A stretch of 17,791 bases of DNA from NCBI GenBank assembly GCA_022545645.1, contig JACZQQ010000032.1, positions 1 to 17,791 of the forward strand, given 5' to 3'. The translations under genes were made by a program, and so were the position numbers. This DNA is from Acidobacteriota bacterium (lineage in GTDB: Bacteria > Acidobacteriota > UBA6911 > RPQK01 > JADFOI01). Positions 14,517 through 17,791 of the stretch are shown here, in pieces (the stretch's first letter is position 1; each line of letters starts with the position of its first letter). Under the pieces are notes generated by a model. It made no database searches, was not told the origin of the DNA, and saw only the letters and a program-made list of their open reading frames with translations.

Positions 14517-17477
14517 ATGCGAGCCTCCCGTTGCCGTTGGCGATCACCTTTGCTATCAATAGCGCTTGTACTGGCGTTTTTATTCCAGGGCGCTTCCATG
14601 GCGCAAGGGCCACAGAGTCGATTTCTTTCCGGCATTCGTCAACTGAGCTTCGAAGGTCGTCGAGCCGGGGAAGGATACTTTAATCCAGACGGGTCTTTGC
14701 TCGTTTTCCAGAGTGAACGCGAGCCGGGAAACCCCTTCTTCCAGATTTATTTGATGGACCTGGAGACGGGCGATACTCACCGCGTCAGCCCGGGTTTTGG
14801 TAAAACCACCTGTGGCTGGATCCATCCCAACCAGCCGAGCCTGCTCTTTGCATCGACCCATGAAGATCCGCAGGCACGCCTCAAGCAGGAGGAAGAGCTC
14901 AAACTACGGGCTTCCGGAAATGCCGGCCGTTATTCGTGGGATTACGACGAATATTTTGACATCTTCGAAAGCGACCTGGAGGGAAGGAATCTCAGGAATT
15001 TGACCCAGGCTCTAGGTTACGACGCCGAGGGGTCCTGGTCGCCTGATGGAAGTCTGATCGTCTTTTCCTCAAATCGCCATGCCTACACCGACAAGCTTTC
15101 TTCTCAGGATCAAAGCATCTTTGAAAGAGATAAGTCTTATCTGGTGGATCTGTACCTGATGAATGCCGACGGCACCGAGGTCCGGCGCCTGACCCATACC
15201 CCTGGCTATGATGGGGGACCCTTCTTCAGTCCGGATGGTCAAGAAATTGTATGGCGGCGATTTTCCGAAGATGGCACCACGGCTGAAATTTTCACCAGGA
15301 AATTGGATGGTTCACCGGAAAGACAAATCACCCGTCTGGGGGCCATGTCCTGGGCGCCCTATTTTCATCCTTCGGGGGACTACTTGATCTTTGCCACCAA
15401 CCTGCACGGATTTGAGAACTTTGAGCTTTACCTGGTGGATGGAGAGGGGAGAAGTGATCCGGTTCGTGTGACCTCCCGGGAGGGCTTCGATGGTCTGCCC
15501 GTGTTCCACCCCGATGGGAGACAGCTGGTTTGGACCAGCACCGGCACGGGGAATAAGCGATCGCAATTGTTTATGGCCCGGTGGGATGATGGTGAGGCTC
15601 GCCGGCTTTTGGGCTTGGATGGAGTCGTCCAGGTTGCTGGGGCCGGGCGCGATGAGACAAAAACCCGTGAAGCCTTCCCCGACCTAGAGGCCACTCAACC
15701 GGAAATCAGCGCCCAGGATCTGCGTCTCCATGTGAGCTACCTGGCCTCGGATCAGATGGAAGGACGCCTCACGGGGACGGAAGGGGCAAGACGAGCAACC
15801 GAATATGTGGCCTCGGCCTTCCAGTTTCTTGGGCTGGAGCCTGCGGGTGACGACGGAACCTATTTTCAAAGCTTTGAGTTTACATCCGGGGTTACCCTGG
15901 GGTCTGAGAATCACTTGAGGGAGAAGGGAACTAGTTCCGGGGATGACTTTGTGGTCGATCAGGATTGGCGGCCCCTGGCTTTTTCCAAGAGCGGAAGGAT
16001 CGATCCGGCGGGAATCGTGTTTGCCGGGTACGGCATTGTTGCCCCAGAGTACGGGGAGCTCCCTCCCTATGATTCCTTTGTCCATCTGGATGTCACCGAC
16101 AAGTGGGTGCTGGTTTTTCGCTACCTGCCTGAAGAGATTGCTCCAGAATTTCGGCAACATCTGAGCCGCTACTCGAGTCTGCGATTCAAGGCGATGGTGG
16201 CTCGAGATCGAGGGGCACGCGGAGTCCTGGTCGTCAGTGGTCCCAATTCCCAAGTGAAGGAGGATCTGGTCGGCCTCTCTTTCGATAGTTCGCAGGCCGG
16301 GACCAGCATCGGGGTGATTTCGGTGACCGATGCTTTTGGCCGACGGTTGCTTGAATCTACTGGGGAAGGTCTGAAGGCTCTCCAGGACCGGCTGGACACT
16401 GGCCAGTCGGTCCTGGGATTCGAAATTCCGGGTCTTGAGCTGGAGGTGGAAATCGATATTCGGAAAGAGAAGCGGATGGGTCGCAATGTGCTGGCCCGTC
16501 TAAGGAGCGGTGGGCAGCCGAACGATGCAGTCGTTGTGGGTGCCCACGTGGACCATCTCGGTTATGGTCGAGGCGCCGGTTCTCTGGCTCGAGAAGAAGA
16601 GCGCGGCCTGATTCACTACGGGGCCGATGACAATGCCTCGGGTGTGGGCGGAGTGCTGGAGATCGCTCAATATCTGGTGAATCTAAAGGCGGGAGGGAAG
16701 CTCCCCATGAGAAGGGATCTGCTCTTTGCCGCCTGGTCAGGGGAGGAACTGGGTTTGCTGGGTTCCAGCCATTTCGTTCAGACTTTGCTGGAGGAAACCC
16801 AGTCCTCCACATTGACTTCGCAGATCGCGGCTTACCTGAACATGGACATGATTGGCCGTTTGAGGGAGAGTCTTGTTTTGCAGGGAGTGGGCTCGAGTTC
16901 TGTCTGGCTGGGAGAGACGGAGAGGGGCAACGTTCCCATCGGACTGCCCATCGTCATCCAAAATGACAGCTACCTGCCGACCGATGCAACCAGCTTCTAT
17001 CTCAAGGGCGTTCCACTTCTGAGTGCCTTCACAGGCGTGCACCAGGATTACCATACCCCTCGGGATACGGCGGACAAGATCAACTATGAGGGTACGGAAA
17101 AGATCGCACGCTTCATGGCGCTGATCACGAGTTCCCTGCTCACCAGTGAGAGTGCCCCCGACTATGTCGAGATGGAGAGGCCCGGGAGCTCCACGGGCCG
17201 GGCCGCTTTGCGTGCTTACCTGGGGACGATTCCTGATTATTCTCAAGGCGATGTCGCGGGTGTCAAGCTTTCCGGGGTGATGAAGGGAGCGCCGGCCGAG
17301 CAGGCGGGGATCCAGGGCGGAGACGTGGTCATTGAGCTGGCAGGTCAGAAAGTCGAGAACATTTATGACTACACCTATGCCATCGATGCCCTCAAGGTAG
17401 GGACTGCTGTGGAGATTGTTGTGTTGAGGGGAAACCGCCGAGTGACCGTGACGGTGACCCCGACCTCGCGGGAGTGA
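14517..17477 (+). CDS. Exported multidomain M28 aminopeptidase: TolB-like propeller + PA + M28 + PDZ
   Basis: 986 residues. A Sec signal peptide comes first (basic RASRCRWR, hydrophobic 11-25, likely cleavage after Ala29 in SMA). PD40/TolB-like beta-propeller repeats follow (about 50-365; repeated SPDG, FHPSGD, FHPDG). A PA-like insert covers about 480-640. The M28 zinc peptidase domain (about 655-875) has a full ligand set: His677 (GAHVDH), Asp704 (GADDNASG), catalytic Glu743 and ligand Glu744 (SGEELG), Asp777 (LNMDMIG) and His846 (DYHTP). A C-terminal PDZ domain spans about 895-982. It is probably a periplasmic or surface peptide-trimming enzyme; the propeller and PDZ may select substrates. 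The ATG at 14517 is chosen because it gives a clean signal peptide; an in-frame ATG at 14490 lies inside the repeat. A weak GGGGTTAGG precedes it, beginning at the repeat's outer edge. Confidence 0.93.
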   Translation: MRASRCRWRSPLLSIALVLAFLFQGASMAQGPQSRFLSGIRQLSFEGRRAGEGYFNPDGSLLVFQSEREPGNPFFQIYLMDLETGDTHRVSPGFGKTTCGWIHPNQPSLLFASTHEDPQARLKQEEELKLRASGNAGRYSWDYDEYFDIFESDLEGRNLRNLTQALGYDAEGSWSPDGSLIVFSSNRHAYTDKLSSQDQSIFERDKSYLVDLYLMNADGTEVRRLTHTPGYDGGPFFSPDGQEIVWRRFSEDGTTAEIFTRKLDGSPERQITRLGAMSWAPYFHPSGDYLIFATNLHGFENFELYLVDGEGRSDPVRVTSREGFDGLPVFHPDGRQLVWTSTGTGNKRSQLFMARWDDGEARRLLGLDGVVQVAGAGRDETKTREAFPDLEATQPEISAQDLRLHVSYLASDQMEGRLTGTEGARRATEYVASAFQFLGLEPAGDDGTYFQSFEFTSGVTLGSENHLREKGTSSGDDFVVDQDWRPLAFSKSGRIDPAGIVFAGYGIVAPEYGELPPYDSFVHLDVTDKWVLVFRYLPEEIAPEFRQHLSRYSSLRFKAMVARDRGARGVLVVSGPNSQVKEDLVGLSFDSSQAGTSIGVISVTDAFGRRLLESTGEGLKALQDRLDTGQSVLGFEIPGLELEVEIDIRKEKRMGRNVLARLRSGGQPNDAVVVGAHVDHLGYGRGAGSLAREEERGLIHYGADDNASGVGGVLEIAQYLVNLKAGGKLPMRRDLLFAAWSGEELGLLGSSHFVQTLLEETQSSTLTSQIAAYLNMDMIGRLRESLVLQGVGSSSVWLGETERGNVPIGLPIVIQNDSYLPTDATSFYLKGVPLLSAFTGVHQDYHTPRDTADKINYEGTEKIARFMALITSSLLTSESAPDYVEMERPGSSTGRAALRAYLGTIPDYSQGDVAGVKLSGVMKGAPAEQAGIQGGDVVIELAGQKVENIYDYTYAIDALKVGTAVEIVVLRGNRRVTVTVTPTSRE

Positions 17478-17491
17478 CGCTCCTCTGTGCC

Positions 17492-17571
17492 GCCCTTACA
17501 GGGCTCCTCGCAAGAACTCGCTGATTCCAGGGGCTTACGCCCCTGGCTATTTCATGCCGCCCCTTCGGGGC
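17492..17571. repeat. Cluster of three GC-rich hairpins
   Basis: Three perfect short inverted repeats follow the peptidase gene: GCCCT-TAC-AGGGC (17492-17504), CCAGGGGC-TTAC-GCCCCTGG (17527-17546) and GCCCC-TTC-GGGGC (17559-17571). Any of them could end the peptidase transcript, although none has a T tract. The pattern is reminiscent of dispersed palindromic repeats; it occurs once in this window. Confidence 0.5.
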
Positions 17572-17616
17572 TCAAGCGACAGCCAAAACGGATGTCAGAC
17601 AGCTCTGTCACGTTCC

Positions 17617-17701
17617 CACGACAGCACGACAGCACGACAGCACGACAGCACGACAGCACGACAGCACGACAGCACGACAGCACGACAGCACGACAGCACG
17701 A
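17617..17701. repeat. 8-bp tandem repeat, unit CACGACAG, 10.6 copies
   Basis: Ten full perfect units occupy 17617-17696, followed by CACGA. There is no divergence between units, which suggests recent expansion or ongoing slippage. It lies in the gap between the peptidase stop (17477) and the end of a probable - strand gene whose stop codon is at 17703-17705. It therefore appears noncoding, with the last unit reaching within two bases of that stop. Confidence 0.95.
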
Positions 17702-17702
17702 A

Positions 17703-17791
17703 CTACGGCAGATAGTCGTCAAAAACGGCGGTTGGCTGCTCGGAGGAGCCCTTCTCCATAACGCGGACGTTCACGCTCCAATTGCACGCCA
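17703..17791 (-). CDS. C-terminal end of an unidentified protein (cut by window edge)
   Basis: The - strand has an open frame entering from the right edge and ending in TAG at 17703-17705. It reads 28 residues, including SVNVRVMEKGSSEQPTAVF and ending DDYLP. Codon third positions are rich in G and C, as in the neighbouring genes. The stretch is too short to name a family, and another open frame cannot be excluded. It would be convergent with the peptidase gene. Confidence 0.4.
   Translation of the reverse strand, partial: ACNWSVNVRVMEKGSSEQPTAVFDDYLP

Noticed and set aside
14120..14635. Open frame on the - strand spanning the MITE-like element
   Set aside because: It runs across the inverted repeats and into the peptidase signal-peptide region; serine- and arginine-rich composition without motifs fits a by-product of the repeat.
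17617..17701. CRISPR array
   Set aside because: Units are 8 bases, contiguous and without spacers; no cas genes nearby. It is a simple tandem repeat.

Overview
The window is 17.8 kb of a moderately GC-rich, Gram-negative-type bacterial chromosome. A lineage such as Acidobacteriota would fit. The clues are a secreted TolB-propeller/M28/PDZ peptidase, a coproporphyrin-type heme enzyme (HemQ) next to hemL, a heme A pathway (ctaA-ctaB), and many short dispersed palindromic repeats. That placement is an inference from gene content; no rRNA or other phylogenetic marker is present. No phage, plasmid, CRISPR or tRNA signal was seen.

Layout, left to right. Bases 1-142 are the right end of a dispersed MITE-like repeat. 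It is followed by a + strand pair: a QueD/6-pyruvoyl-tetrahydropterin-synthase-type protein and an SDR dehydrogenase. Convergent to these, on the - strand (1332-4019), is one 895-residue protein that joins an acyl-adenylating domain, an acyl carrier protein and a PlsC acyltransferase. A divergent control region (4020-4185), holding a REP-like palindrome and a perfect TATAAT box, separates it from a methylcrotonyl-CoA-carboxylase-type beta subunit and a crotonase. Together these two look like the carboxylase and hydratase steps of leucine catabolism. A 382-bp gap (6608-6989) holds two hairpins, a second REP-like palindrome and a good promoter.

Next comes a tightly overlapping + strand operon: ctaA (heme A synthase), ctaB (heme O synthase) and an ABC-type ATPase with no permease. 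A Tat-type amidohydrolase-fold protein follows it. Facing it, on the - strand, is an operon reading hemQ, hemL, flavin reductase. Both heme A and protoheme biosynthesis are therefore served within 7 kb. Upstream of hemQ lies a complete 276-bp copy of the MITE-like repeat. A 986-residue exported peptidase starts 12 bases beyond its right end. The window closes with three GC-rich hairpins, a perfect 8-bp tandem repeat (10.6 copies), and the C-terminal end of an unidentified - strand gene.

Most genes are conserved metabolism. The least explained material is repeat DNA: a MITE-like element with 32-bp inverted ends whose two copies stop 5 and 12 bases before start codons, and a REP-like core whose two copies sit inside different self-complementary arms. 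Also notable are the three-domain acyl-transfer enzyme, the amidohydrolase with a substituted metal ligand, and two convergent gene pairs that share one CTAG as both stop codons.
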